Shown here: in pieces, positions 16,436 through 24,882 of the stretch
How positions within the stretch are numbered: the stretch's first letter is position 1
Layout: each line of letters starts with the position of its first letter
DNA from: CAZBMJ01 sp964493205
GTDB lineage: Bacteria; Myxococcota; UBA727; JABDBI01
Assembly (NCBI GenBank): GCA_964493205.1
Contig: CAZBMJ010000029.1
Span: 1 to 30,437, forward strand
DNA length: 30,437 bases
Direction: 5' to 3'
Notes under the pieces: generated by a model
What the model was told of the DNA's origin: nothing
Seen by the model: the letters and a program-made list of their open reading frames with translations, nothing else
The model's database searches: none
Program-made: the position numbers and the translations under genes

Positions 16436-17618
16436 TATGATTTCTTGCTAAATCTTGAGCAATATTTTTTTCATGAGCTTCTATGGTTCCACCGCCAATT
16501 TCTAAAAGCTTGGCATCTCTCCACATTCTTTCAACAACATACTCGCCCATATAGCCATAACCACCTAGAACTTGTATGGCCTTATCGGCAACTTCTTTGG
16601 CCATGCTTGAAGCTAAGAGCTTGGCTGCATCGCTGTCTATTCTCTTGTTATTTTTTCCTAAATTTAAATTATGAGCGGTTAAGTAAACAAAAGCTTTAAC
16701 TGATTTAAATTGGGCATAGCTTTGCGCTAAATATTTTTTTATTTGACCAAAGTTATTAATGCTTTGTCCAAATGCTTCTCGCTGTGTGGCATATTGATTC
16801 ATAATATCAAGGCATCGTTTAGCTATACCTAAAGCCATGGCAGCTAAGGCCAAGCGTTCGATCTCAAGATTTCTCATCATATGAAGCATGGATTCGCCTT
16901 CTTGGCCTACTAATTGGCCAATAGGAACTTCACAATTATCAAAAACCAGTTCAGCAGTATTAGAAGCTCTCATGCCTAGCTTATCTGTTAATTTTTGACC
17001 CACAAAAAAACCTGATTGGCCTTTTTCTATGATAAAAGAAGAAATATTTTTTTTATTACTATCAGATGTCTTTGCGTATAAATAAACCAAGTCGCATGGC
17101 GTTTTATCTTCATCAGCAACACCGTTAGTGATCCACATTTTTCGGCCATTAATAAGATATTTATCGTTATTTCTTATAGCTTTAGTGCTCATGCCTAAAA
17201 CATCGGTACCTGCATGGGGCTCTGACATAGCCATGGCTCCAAGGCACGCTCCAGTTAATAATTTAGGTAAATATTTTAGTTTTTGTTCTTTAGAAGCATT
17301 TTTGGCAATGTTATTAACACATAAAACACTGTGGGCTAAATAAGCCAAACAAAATCCAGGATCAGCAAAAGAAAGTTCTTCATGGACAATAATACAGGCT
17401 ACAGCATCCATATTTGAACCTCCATATTCTTCTGGAGCACAAACACCTAATAAGCCTAAATTACCTAATTGATTGAATAAATTGCGATCAAAGTACTCTT
17501 CTTTGTCTCTTTTTAGGGCAGTAGGCATAAGTTGTTTTAAGGCAAACTCTTTGGTTAGTTTGCGAATCATTATGTGCTCATGGCTAGGATCAAAAAAATC
17601 ATTTGCAAAATTAAACAT
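16419..17618 (-). CDS. Acyl-CoA dehydrogenase, isovaleryl-CoA dehydrogenase-like
   Basis: The 399-residue FAD enzyme has the ACAD signature MSEPHAGTDV (131-140), KMWITNG (160-166), the FAD/tetramer block REAFGQSINNFGQIK (280-294) and VLGGYGYMGEYVVERMWRDAKLLEIGGGT near the C-terminus. The usual catalytic Glu in the C-terminal YEGT loop is Gly here (GGGT). A Glu occurs instead at 254 in LEIERLALAA, matching the catalytic base of isovaleryl-CoA dehydrogenase (LDLER). Oxidation of a branched short acyl-CoA from leucine breakdown is therefore likely. The gene overlaps tadA and stands alone from other leucine-pathway genes in this window. Confidence 0.93.
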   Translation of the reverse strand: MFNFANDFFDPSHEHIMIRKLTKEFALKQLMPTALKRDKEEYFDRNLFNQLGNLGLLGVCAPEEYGGSNMDAVACIIVHEELSFADPGFCLAYLAHSVLCVNNIAKNASKEQKLKYLPKLLTGACLGAMAMSEPHAGTDVLGMSTKAIRNNDKYLINGRKMWITNGVADEDKTPCDLVYLYAKTSDSNKKNISSFIIEKGQSGFFVGQKLTDKLGMRASNTAELVFDNCEVPIGQLVGQEGESMLHMMRNLEIERLALAAMALGIAKRCLDIMNQYATQREAFGQSINNFGQIKKYLAQSYAQFKSVKAFVYLTAHNLNLGKNNKRIDSDAAKLLASSMAKEVADKAIQVLGGYGYMGEYVVERMWRDAKLLEIGGGTIEAHEKNIAQDLARNHNAIFE

Positions 17619-17648
17619 AAATTATTTCCTTTTTTTATCTTATCCCAC

Positions 17649-17676
17649 TTGTCTGACTAAATATTTATTTTATGGT
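17649..17676 (+). promoter_or_regulatory. Candidate promoter of tRNA-Val
   Basis: TTGTCT and TATGGT, each four of six to consensus, are separated by 16 bases and end about ten bases before the mature tRNA 5' end. This is a sequence-pattern guess only. Confidence 0.3.
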
Positions 17677-17686
17677 GTTCATAGTT

Positions 17687-17762
17687 GGTCTTGTAACTCA
17701 GTTGGTAGAGTGCCACCCTTACAAGGTGGAGGTCGCAAGTTCGAGTCTTGCCGGGACCACCA
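17687..17762 (+). tRNA. tRNA-Val (anticodon UAC)
   Basis: All four arms fold. Acceptor GGTCTTG pairs with CGGGACC (two G-U pairs). The D stem is ACTC/GAGT with an AGTTGGTA loop. The anticodon stem CCACC/GGTGG holds loop CTTACAA, with TAC at positions 34-36. The T stem is GCAAG/CTTGC with TTCGAGT. Length is 76 bases and the CCA end is encoded. It stands alone, followed by a shared terminator. Confidence 0.97.
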
Positions 17763-17764
17763 AA

Positions 17765-17790
17765 AAAAGCCTCTTTTTTAAGAGGCTTTT
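17765..17790. terminator. Bidirectional terminator between tRNA-Val and the HU gene
   Basis: AAAAGCCTCTT and AAGAGGCTTTT form an 11-pair perfect stem with a four-T loop. T tracts flank on both strands, so it can end the tRNA transcript and the convergent HU transcript. Confidence 0.85.
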
Positions 17791-17812
17791 CTCATTTATA
17801 AGTATTTTTTAG

Positions 17813-18097
17813 TTACTTACGGTTACCCAAAAGTTCTTTAAATCTTTTAGCTGGGCGAAAGCCAACAGTTTTAGAAGCTTTAATCTTAATTGGATCACCT
17901 GTTCTAGGATCACGACCTTGACGAGCTTTACGTGAACGTAGATTAAAAGTTCCAAATCCTGGGAAGGAAAACTTTTCAGTTGTCTTAATACTGTGTTGCA
18001 TAGCAGCAAAAACTGCTTCGGTTATTTCGGTAGCAGCTTTTTTAGTAATATTTGTTTGTTGTTTACATACCCAATCAACAAGTTCTTGTTTAGTCAT
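17813..18097 (-). CDS. HU/IHF-family DNA-binding protein
   Basis: The 94-residue protein has the family layout: MTKQELVDWVCKQ helix, KKAATEITEAVFAAM helix, FPGFGTFNLRSRKARQGRDPRTGDPI (the beta arm with the RxGRDPRTG tip) and ASKTVGFRPAKRFKELL at the C-terminus. It binds and bends DNA in the nucleoid as a dimer. The arm sequence favours HU over IHF. A strong SD, GAGGAGAAG, lies just upstream. Its style (FSFPGFGTFNLR, VGFRPAKRFKELL) reminds me of deltaproteobacterial HU proteins. Confidence 0.95.
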   Translation of the reverse strand: MTKQELVDWVCKQQTNITKKAATEITEAVFAAMQHSIKTTEKFSFPGFGTFNLRSRKARQGRDPRTGDPIKIKASKTVGFRPAKRFKELLGNRK

Positions 18098-18309
18098 GAA
18101 ACTTCTCCTCTATTTAATAATGTTTTACCTGCTGCCAAAGCCATACGACTTTGGTCATATACGCATACTATCATACCTAAAAACCAATCGGCATCATAGA
18201 TTATGGCATTTGCCTAAAAAAATAAGCAAATTGCAATATCCATTGGTGTATTTAAGGCACAAAATTGCTAGAAAAAAAATGGGTGCCCATTTTTTAAACA
18301 AAATATTTA
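18098..18309 (-). other. Intergenic region upstream of the HU gene
   Basis: The 212 bases hold the HU promoter on the minus strand and the terminator of the outer-membrane protein gene (18272-18293). I see no gene. Confidence 0.4.
18272..18293 (-). terminator. Terminator after the outer-membrane protein gene
   Basis: AAAATGG (18276-18282) pairs with CCATTTT (18287-18293) around GTGC. On the minus strand a run of eight T follows the stem. It lies 17 bases past the stop codon. Confidence 0.7.
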
Positions 18310-19821
18310 TTAAAAAGTGATCCCTAAATAGCTATTTATAGCCTGGGCAGTTTTGGCTTTACCATAAATTTTGTAATCAGCGGCTGATAAATTGCCCTTT
18401 GCATGGTCAAGACCAAAAGGAAATAATACGCCATAACTCGTAGAGAAATATAAACCACTATCGCTGCGCGCAAAGATTGAGGCATCAAGTTCTAATCCTA
18501 AAAAGTTTTTTCCAGAAGGTGAACTAGTGCCATTGGGTGCCAAAGAAGAAATAACGTCTCCTCGCAAACCAAGATTTTTAGAGAAAAAATATGAAAGATG
18601 AGGTTTAATATAAACAGTACTGTCTACTGAGCCTATTACTTCTTTGTACATGAGCATATCTATGGTGTAGGCTTTGTTAAACATAAAATTAGTTTTATAA
18701 TCGCTGCTACTAGTTTGATGAGAGGCTATGCCGAGATTTAAACCCAATTGTAGTTGATCACGTAAAAAACCGTATCGTGATTCTAGCGCTGCTCCACCTT
18801 GTAATATTTTACTATCTTTATTGTTATGTTCCTTACCAACAACACCTAGAAATTCAGATTCTATATGGAAAGTTTTATAGCTTAAAGCTTGCCAAAAAGA
18901 GCTTGTACCAATATTTGAATCTTTATAAGCTTTACTATCAAAATTTTGTTTTTGATAAGAGGCAAAAATACCGTAGTTATAAATAAGTATTCCTTGGAAT
19001 TTTTTTTGCGCAATACTATAATCAGATTCTCTTTTTAAAAAGCTTAAGCTTAGAGTATGAGTTACATGTCTTGGTGCAATGGGCGTTGGTTGTCCTGAGG
19101 GGTTGATGGTAGAAGCTCCGCCTGAAGAAATAAAATAGCCAGGTGTAAGATAATGATCAAATATACGTGTACTAAACAAAAATCCATCCACTTGATCGCC
19201 ATAATTACTGTTTATATTATCGCCACTATTATAAAGTATACCTAAGCCCCAATGAAAAGGTAGCCGACCAAATCTAAGTTCACCCACTGGAGTATTGATC
19301 TCTCCCCATAAACGCTTGATATCTATTAGAGAAGCACTTGAAGGTGATGAACCCAAAATAACATTATCAAAAGCGTTAATGCTTGATTTAACTCTTATTG
19401 ATTCTGAAACGTTGATAGTTGGATCAAGTTTTAGCCTCATATTAAAGCTATAATTATTTTGATCTTCGTTTTCTGATAAACCAGCATTAGGCTTTATATT
19501 GGAAGTGCCATATCCTAAGCTCGGCACATAGGTTCCTAAATGACCATTTCTTATGTAATTAAAGCGAGTGCGAAAATAACCCGATAAATCTAGAGCGTTA
19601 ATAAATCTAGAAATACCTTTATTGCTTGATGTGTCACTAAAAAAACTCCAGTTTTCTTGAGAATTATTATTTTGTAGAACTGTTAAATTATCAGTTTCTT
19701 TTTCTTCAGTGTTAGAAACAATTTCTTTTGGCAAAAGTTTTGGCAAGTTATCTGCCTGACCTTGCGCTTGTAAGCTTATATGCAGAGCTAAAATAATAAG
19801 TAAATTTCTAGAATTAATCAT
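18310..19821 (-). CDS. Outer-membrane beta-barrel protein, TIGR04551-like
   Basis: The 503-residue protein has a signal peptide (about 1-23, ending QGQA) and a low-complexity polar region (24-70). It then has alternating beta-strand sequence to a C-terminal Phe, as expected for a barrel inserted by BAM. Conserved-looking blocks are MRLKLDPTINVSESIRVKSS, DVxL-type FDNVILGSSP, KRLWGEINTPVGELRFGRLP, HWGLGILYNSGDNINSNYGDQVDGFLF. These match my memory of TIGR04551, a family described from deltaproteobacteria, mostly myxobacteria. Function is unknown; a porin or adhesin role is possible. GAGGA sits five bases upstream of the ATG. It is divergent from the ECF-like sigma gene. Confidence 0.8.
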   Translation of the reverse strand: MINSRNLLIILALHISLQAQGQADNLPKLLPKEIVSNTEEKETDNLTVLQNNNSQENWSFFSDTSSNKGISRFINALDLSGYFRTRFNYIRNGHLGTYVPSLGYGTSNIKPNAGLSENEDQNNYSFNMRLKLDPTINVSESIRVKSSINAFDNVILGSSPSSASLIDIKRLWGEINTPVGELRFGRLPFHWGLGILYNSGDNINSNYGDQVDGFLFSTRIFDHYLTPGYFISSGGASTINPSGQPTPIAPRHVTHTLSLSFLKRESDYSIAQKKFQGILIYNYGIFASYQKQNFDSKAYKDSNIGTSSFWQALSYKTFHIESEFLGVVGKEHNNKDSKILQGGAALESRYGFLRDQLQLGLNLGIASHQTSSSDYKTNFMFNKAYTIDMLMYKEVIGSVDSTVYIKPHLSYFFSKNLGLRGDVISSLAPNGTSSPSGKNFLGLELDASIFARSDSGLYFSTSYGVLFPFGLDHAKGNLSAADYKIYGKAKTAQAINSYLGITF

Positions 19822-20017
19822 TTTTTGTCCTCAAAAACCTCATGTTCAATCCATTTGTAGCAAGTCCGTTAGGAATGAAAAGTCTTAATATAAAATTTTA
19901 TTAAAATTATTTTTTAAAATTATTGCCAAGCCCCTTTGACAAAACTGACAACCTTTTTTTTTGATCACCGAATATGAAAAAAGACATTAAAAAAACAAGA
20001 ATAGGTAAAAAAATTAT
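19822..20017. other. Divergent intergenic region with a TTGACA box
   Basis: The 196 bases separate the outer-membrane protein and sigma genes. A perfect TTGACA occurs at 19935-19940 on the plus strand, but no good -10 sits 16-18 bases downstream because of a T9 tract. No gene is visible. Confidence 0.3.
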
Positions 20018-20710
20018 ATGATAAATGATCAGAATTTATTAACTTCATATAGAAAAGGTGAGAAAAAAGCATTTTTAGCTTTATATAATAAACATGCTTT
20101 TCCTCTAAGAAAGTTTCTTCAAGGAGGGTTTAGTTTTTCTTCTCAAGGACGCATTTGTAGATTCAAAGGCATTGATGCAGGAATGGATGTTGATTCAATA
20201 ATTCAAGAAACTTTTACCAGAGCATTCATTCCTTCTACCAGAATTAATTATGACGGCACTCGTCCTTTTCAAACATATTTGTTTTCAATAGCAAAAAATT
20301 TGGTTTTACGAGAGTGTCATCAACGAGAAAGAGTAGTGTATATGGAAAACACCAAAGAGACTGTAGAAACAAGCGATAAAACTATTTTTGGTGGTAAAGA
20401 TAGCTATGCTGATAATCCTGAACAAAATTTGCAAAATATGGAATTAAAAAATATTACTGAAACTTTTATTAATGCCCTTAATCAAGAAGAACAAGATTTT
20501 TTTTCTTTAAGATTTTCTGAAGGTAATACTCAAGAAAAAAGCGCAGAAATTATGAATACTACGAGAGCAAGAATAAAATTATTGGAAAAAAATATTCGTA
20601 AAAGATTTTTGGATATTATGAGAAAAAATGGTTATTTCATAGAACATAAGCTTAATCCTCGTTGGAAGAGAAAAAATTCTTCGGGCCTAATGGAATTTGC
20701 TCATGCCTAA
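20018..20710 (+). CDS. ECF-like sigma-70 family factor with an enlarged region 2
   Basis: The 230-residue protein has a region 2 at about 15-105 (KAFLALYNKHAFPLRKFL; DVDSIIQETFTRAF; RPFQTYLFSIAKNLVLRE) and a region 4 at about 145-200 (LNQEEQDFFSLRFSEGNTQEKSAEIMNTTRARIKLLEKNIRKRF). Between the first two helices of region 2 lies an insertion of about 25 residues (GGFSFSSQGRICRFKGIDAGM), which I recall from similar myxobacterial factors. It should direct RNA polymerase to its own set of promoters. No anti-sigma gene is next to it. LdcA follows 37 bases downstream and may be in the same transcript. Confidence 0.85.
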   Translation: MINDQNLLTSYRKGEKKAFLALYNKHAFPLRKFLQGGFSFSSQGRICRFKGIDAGMDVDSIIQETFTRAFIPSTRINYDGTRPFQTYLFSIAKNLVLRECHQRERVVYMENTKETVETSDKTIFGGKDSYADNPEQNLQNMELKNITETFINALNQEEQDFFSLRFSEGNTQEKSAEIMNTTRARIKLLEKNIRKRFLDIMRKNGYFIEHKLNPRWKRKNSSGLMEFAHA

Positions 20711-20747
20711 ACTTGGTGCTTTGTGAATTTAATGTTATAAATTTCAT

Positions 20748-21611
20748 ATGAATAATAAAATTATAATAAATCTAGTATCTCCTTGTGCTACCTTTGAGGC
20801 AAGCTTACTTAATGAAGCTTGCCAAAATATTATTAATTATAATTACGAAATAGCTCTCAATACTTGTGCTAGAAATAGTCTACCTAAGTTTTTAAACGGT
20901 ACTAAGCTTGAGCGTATACAGGAGCTAGTAAATGCCGAAGTAAACTTTTGTGATGCCATGTGGTGCGTCAGAGGCGGAGTAGGGGCTTTGGAGCTTATTG
21001 CTAATTACCTGCCGCCTGTTCAAAAAAAAATTCTTATTGGATTTTCTGATGCAACTATTTTGCATTTACACAGATTTTTATTTGATGAGCGCATAGGCAT
21101 TCATGCTGATGTTTTATTTAGCATAAAAAATAAACAACCAGAGCATGAAATGCTTAAACTTTTAATAACTAAAAATTACCATCAAATTAATTATCCATTG
21201 TTAAACAATTTAAGTTTTAATACTCAAGAATCCGTGAGTGGCACCTTATTAGTTATGAATTTATCTTCTTTACAAACCATGATTGGCAGTGTGGGTATAG
21301 ATTTTTTTAAAGATAAAATTTTAGCCATAGAAGATAATAATCTTAAACACTATCAGTTTTTTCGCATGTTTCAGCAATTTAAAAATATTGGTGTCTTAGA
21401 GCAAATCAGCGCTTTAATACTGGGGCATGTAGATTATGATCGCCAAGAAATTATCAATGAAACTATTTTGCCTTTAAGTTATGAGCATAATTTTATGTTT
21501 TTTGATTGGCCCTATTTTGGTCATGCAAGTCCCAATTTACCGTTACTTTTTGGGGCGCCCATAACACTTACTCATAGTAGTGATAATGCTTATACCTTAA
21601 CTTATTTGTAG
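20748..21611 (+). CDS. LD-carboxypeptidase (S66 family)
   Basis: The 287-residue protein has the S66 layout: a first segment VSPCA (10-14), CVRGGVGALEL (73-83), nucleophile Ser100 in GFSDAT, Glu195 in AIEDNN and His259 in FGHASPNLPLLFG. It fits LdcA, which removes the terminal D-Ala from cytosolic L-Ala-D-Glu-mDAP-D-Ala tetrapeptides during peptidoglycan recycling. No signal peptide is seen, consistent with a cytosolic place. The region before the ATG has no clear SD. The serine hydrolase gene begins nine bases after its stop, and their pairing supports a murein-recycling operon. Confidence 0.9.
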   Translation: MNNKIIINLVSPCATFEASLLNEACQNIINYNYEIALNTCARNSLPKFLNGTKLERIQELVNAEVNFCDAMWCVRGGVGALELIANYLPPVQKKILIGFSDATILHLHRFLFDERIGIHADVLFSIKNKQPEHEMLKLLITKNYHQINYPLLNNLSFNTQESVSGTLLVMNLSSLQTMIGSVGIDFFKDKILAIEDNNLKHYQFFRMFQQFKNIGVLEQISALILGHVDYDRQEIINETILPLSYEHNFMFFDWPYFGHASPNLPLLFGAPITLTHSSDNAYTLTYL

Positions 21612-21620
21612 GTTTTTTTA

Positions 21621-22619
21621 ATGTTGAGCAGCAAACTGTTAGCTATTTTAGAAGAAGCCTATGATAAAGACATTGCATCTTCTTTATCTTTGTTTGTGGG
21701 CCAAGGCCTAAAAAGTGAAGGAGACATTAAGCTTCATGTGGGCCATAGTTGCAAAAATCCTTTGGTCAAAACCAATGAACATACGTTGTATGATTTAGCT
21801 TCTTTGACGAAAATTATTGGCACTACTCCAAGTATTGCTCAGGCTATAATAGAAAAGCGCTTAAGCTTAAATTTAAAGCCTTTTTTAAGTTGGCCAGATA
21901 CTACTATAAAACAACTTTTGGCCCACACATCAGGATTAGTTGCCCACAAAAAATTTTATGAAGATAAAAAAATAAGCAAAAATTATATTTATGAACAATT
22001 ATTTTTAGAAAACCCCATAAGCACTAACACCAGAGTTTATTGCGATTTAGGCTTTATGGCTTTGGGGTATTTACTTGAAAAAATGTATCATAGTTCTTTA
22101 AATGAAATCTTTACTCGCTTATTTTTTATGCAGCATTGGCGCTTTAAAAGCTTTATATCCAGTAAAAGCGCTACTCTTCATCCTACCATAGCCCCAACTG
22201 ACAAATTAATCAGTGGCCAAGTTAATGATTTAAATTGCTATTATATGGGCGGCCTTGCGGGTCATGCTGGCTTATTTGGGGATTTAGATAATGTTTCTCG
22301 TGTGGCAAGATTTTTTCTAAAATCTTATAAAGATCCAAAAGCTCCTTTAGAAAAACTTCTAAAATACTTTATGATTAACTATTTAAGTTTTGATAAGCCC
22401 ACACCAAGTGGCTCTGGTTCTGCTTTTTCACATCAAGCTTTTGGCCATTTTGGTTTTACAGGAACTTCTTTATGGATCGATCCACAAGCCTGCGCCAACG
22501 AAGGTGCTATTATTGTTCTCTTAACCAACAGAGTATACAAAAGCCAAAAATCAGAGGGTATTTTTTGGTTAAGAAAAAAAATTAACGATTGTGTTATTAA
22601 GCACTTTATTGTGCGCTAA
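21621..22619 (+). CDS. Serine beta-lactamase-fold hydrolase (class C/AmpH-like), no signal peptide
   Basis: The 332-residue protein carries the SxxK motif at 61-64 (ASLTK). It has the second motif YCD at 140-142, where class C enzymes have Y-A/S-N; YxD variants occur in esterase-type members. LLAHTSGL at 99-106 and a GFTGTSLWIDP block near 270 are also typical of the Beta-lactamase family (Pfam PF00144). No export signal is visible, so it is probably a cytosolic peptidase or esterase rather than a drug-resistance enzyme. It follows the LD-carboxypeptidase gene by nine bases. Its natural substrate may be a muropeptide, by context. Confidence 0.88.
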   Translation: MLSSKLLAILEEAYDKDIASSLSLFVGQGLKSEGDIKLHVGHSCKNPLVKTNEHTLYDLASLTKIIGTTPSIAQAIIEKRLSLNLKPFLSWPDTTIKQLLAHTSGLVAHKKFYEDKKISKNYIYEQLFLENPISTNTRVYCDLGFMALGYLLEKMYHSSLNEIFTRLFFMQHWRFKSFISSKSATLHPTIAPTDKLISGQVNDLNCYYMGGLAGHAGLFGDLDNVSRVARFFLKSYKDPKAPLEKLLKYFMINYLSFDKPTPSGSGSAFSHQAFGHFGFTGTSLWIDPQACANEGAIIVLLTNRVYKSQKSEGIFWLRKKINDCVIKHFIVR

Positions 22620-22626
22620 ACCTTAT

Positions 22627-22652
22627 TGAATAAATAAATTTTTAATTTATTT
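22627..22652 (+). terminator. Weak AT-only terminator-like hairpin
   Basis: AATAAATAAAT-type and ATTTATTT-type arms flank a TTTTTA loop and are followed by TTTT. All pairs are A-U, so its strength is doubtful. It lies between the hydrolase stop and the next gene's SD. Confidence 0.35.
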
Positions 22653-22684
22653 TTAGTAAAATTTCAATTTATAAGGAAAAAGTT

Positions 22685-23308
22685 ATGAAATTTATATCCA
22701 GAATAACTCTATTTTTTTTATTTAGCGCTTTGGCTTCTTACTCTTACGCTTATGACAGTTCTGATGATGAATGCCAGGAAGTCGAAGAGGAGTCAGAGGA
22801 AAGTGAAGATGATTTAATAACACAAAAAATCATTGTGATCATGTGCAAAAAATATGAAGATAAAGAAAGTGCAGAGGAAAATAATGCCGTAATTGCTGTT
22901 TATGATGCCAATGGTACTCATAATTTCTTAGTTAGAGAAATTAATGCGCCGCAAACCCCTAAGAATAAATTTATGGAAATTATGAAAGATTTGGGTATAT
23001 CTGAGCTTGAACATTATCAAAAGTTAAAATTAGGAATTAATGCATTTTATTTTGTTCGTGATAGTAAAATAAGTGTAGGGGATATGACAGCAAAAAACCC
23101 TAATAATTTTTTGTGCAAAAATCCCGTAGTAGCCATTAATATTCAAGATATTTTAAAAGCTAGTAATAATGGCTTGATGCAAAACAGCTATGAGTTTAGC
23201 TCTAGAACAAATAATATAAAAGTTACATTTAATTCAGCAACTATAGAATTAATTAAAGAATATCTTAATAACATTAAAGATCAGTTTGATAAAATTTACA
23301 GTTTTTAA
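22685..23308 (+). CDS. Secreted protein of unknown family with an acidic N-terminus
   Basis: The 207-residue protein has a typical signal peptide (1-22, ending SYA). Then comes a very acidic stretch, residues 24-43, mostly Asp, Glu and Ser. The mature part (about 45-207) has alternating beta and helical pattern and three Cys (30, 54, 143). I recognise no family. The SD is AAGGAAA, seven bases before the ATG. The gene precedes another secreted orphan on the same strand, separated by 128 bases. A secreted, host-directed role is possible but only inferred from context. Confidence 0.75.
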   Translation: MKFISRITLFFLFSALASYSYAYDSSDDECQEVEEESEESEDDLITQKIIVIMCKKYEDKESAEENNAVIAVYDANGTHNFLVREINAPQTPKNKFMEIMKDLGISELEHYQKLKLGINAFYFVRDSKISVGDMTAKNPNNFLCKNPVVAINIQDILKASNNGLMQNSYEFSSRTNNIKVTFNSATIELIKEYLNNIKDQFDKIYSF

Positions 23309-23310
23309 GG

Positions 23311-23391
23311 GTCTGACATACAAAGTGGATACAAGATCTTATTTAATATTTTTTTAAATCTTAACAACATCAGACTTTTATTGAAATAAAA
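23311..23391 (+). other. Intergenic inverted repeats
   Basis: GTCTGA (23311-23316) pairs with TCAGAC (23370-23375) across 53 bases, and TTTTATT-GA-AATAAAA (23376-23391) is an AT palindrome. The region may terminate the 207-residue gene or be a 5' leader of the next one. Support is weak. Confidence 0.3.
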
Positions 23392-23436
23392 AGCATGGTA
23401 TTTTTTTTAATTAAATATTATTTAATGGTTTAATTC

Positions 23437-24882
23437 ATGAAAACACCTATATTTTTTTTATTAATTATAAACTTTTTCGCCATACATGCTGCCAGCATGG
23501 AAGAAACTTCAAAAGTTCTAGAACTTTTTACTACAACAGGTGTTGTAGTAAGAACCCCTAGTATAGCTAATGGTTTTGGAGCAGAAAAAAAGATATCTTC
23601 GTATAATCCCGAAAAATCACTTGATTACGAATATAATCAAGCTCTTCAAAGTAACGATGGTGTTTCTGCAAGCTTTTTAATAAAAGATATCCCCTTAGAC
23701 GCTTATACTGGCAATACATTTTTTCTTATCTATGATCCTAGTAAATTAAATGTTTTATTAGCCACTTATATTGACGGAAGTACGCATGGACCAGCCAAAG
23801 ACAATCTTATTCTTGATGGAAACTGTTCGCGATTAAGGGGTACTGGCAAAAAAGATTATAGCAAATACAAATCTTGTGCTGCAAACACCGTTGAAGGCAT
23901 AAAAACTAAAGTTGAAAAAAATAACCAGGTGCGACTTGGATTATTGGTTGACAAGGGAAAATGTCCTACTTGCAAGGCATTCAAAGGTTTTACAAGTTTT
24001 GGGCATACAGAACTTATGGTAAGGCTTAAAGATAACTGCTCCATAGAAGAGGCGTTAATTGGAATAGGAATTCACTCTTATGTAAACTTTGTGCCACAAG
24101 AAGTTAAAGAATATTTTTTTGTTGATAAAAAATTACCATTTTATTTATATGATCCTATGACTGGATTTTCTAAAATTCCAGAGGAATATTTAAATGACGA
24201 AACAGAATATCTAGACAAAATAAAAGACCAATTTTTTCGAAAAAGTAAATTACAAAATTGGAATTTTGATGCCGATAAAGAAATAATAAAGCCTCTTAAT
24301 GATAGAGAAAGCAGTATTAGATGGGATGCCTTAAATACTTTATTATTTTCTTTTCAAATTGATCATATAGAAGATATCCAAAAGTTGTATGATCTAAATA
24401 TTTTATCATATATTAAAAGTAATCAATTAAAAGAATTTAATATTAAAAATAAAATATTTATGAATATGCTAATAAGGCCCTATTTAATAAACTTAATGAG
24501 TGCTGTGCTATTTGATGAATCATTAGATATAGTTAAGAAAATTGAACATGAATCAATTGCTTTAATTGCTTTAAAAATATTATTCAGCTCTAAATTTGAA
24601 AACATAGAATTATTTAAACAAGAAGATGAAAGGGGCTTTTCACTTTTTTGTTTTGAAACTCCAATTAAATATGGAAGTGACGGCTTGATGTTGAAAGTAA
24701 AAGTATTTTTTGAAGATGATGGCAAAGTAAAAATTCATGGTTTTTTGAATGATATTGCCTTTGCTTACCATAGTCAGGAAATTAATATTTTTCCAGATGG
24801 TTTTTTGGGAGATGAGGGTGCTTTAAATTTTCTAAATACCATTTATGCAAAAAAGTTAGCCGTAGAGACATGCCCTAAATAG
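23437..24882 (+). CDS. Secreted protein of unknown family
   Basis: The 481-residue protein begins with a signal peptide (about 1-18). Residues about 60-245 look like a mixed alpha/beta globular domain with Cys130, Cys147, a CPTC motif (176-179), FGHTELMVRL (188-197) and GIHSYV (211-216). Residues about 280-400 are mostly helical. A second beta-rich part (405-470) ends the protein. The His and Cys residues in the first domain could be catalytic or metal sites, but I can name no family. No clear SD precedes ATG 23437. It overlaps the convergent sigma factor gene by eight bases. A secreted host-interaction protein is a reasonable but unproved guess. Confidence 0.72.
   Translation: MKTPIFFLLIINFFAIHAASMEETSKVLELFTTTGVVVRTPSIANGFGAEKKISSYNPEKSLDYEYNQALQSNDGVSASFLIKDIPLDAYTGNTFFLIYDPSKLNVLLATYIDGSTHGPAKDNLILDGNCSRLRGTGKKDYSKYKSCAANTVEGIKTKVEKNNQVRLGLLVDKGKCPTCKAFKGFTSFGHTELMVRLKDNCSIEEALIGIGIHSYVNFVPQEVKEYFFVDKKLPFYLYDPMTGFSKIPEEYLNDETEYLDKIKDQFFRKSKLQNWNFDADKEIIKPLNDRESSIRWDALNTLLFSFQIDHIEDIQKLYDLNILSYIKSNQLKEFNIKNKIFMNMLIRPYLINLMSAVLFDESLDIVKKIEHESIALIALKILFSSKFENIELFKQEDERGFSLFCFETPIKYGSDGLMLKVKVFFEDDGKVKIHGFLNDIAFAYHSQEINIFPDGFLGDEGALNFLNTIYAKKLAVETCPK

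Noticed and set aside
21621..22619. Antibiotic-resistance beta-lactamase
   Set aside because: It has no signal peptide, a YCD second motif and sits with LD-carboxypeptidase; a muropeptide or ester hydrolase is more likely.
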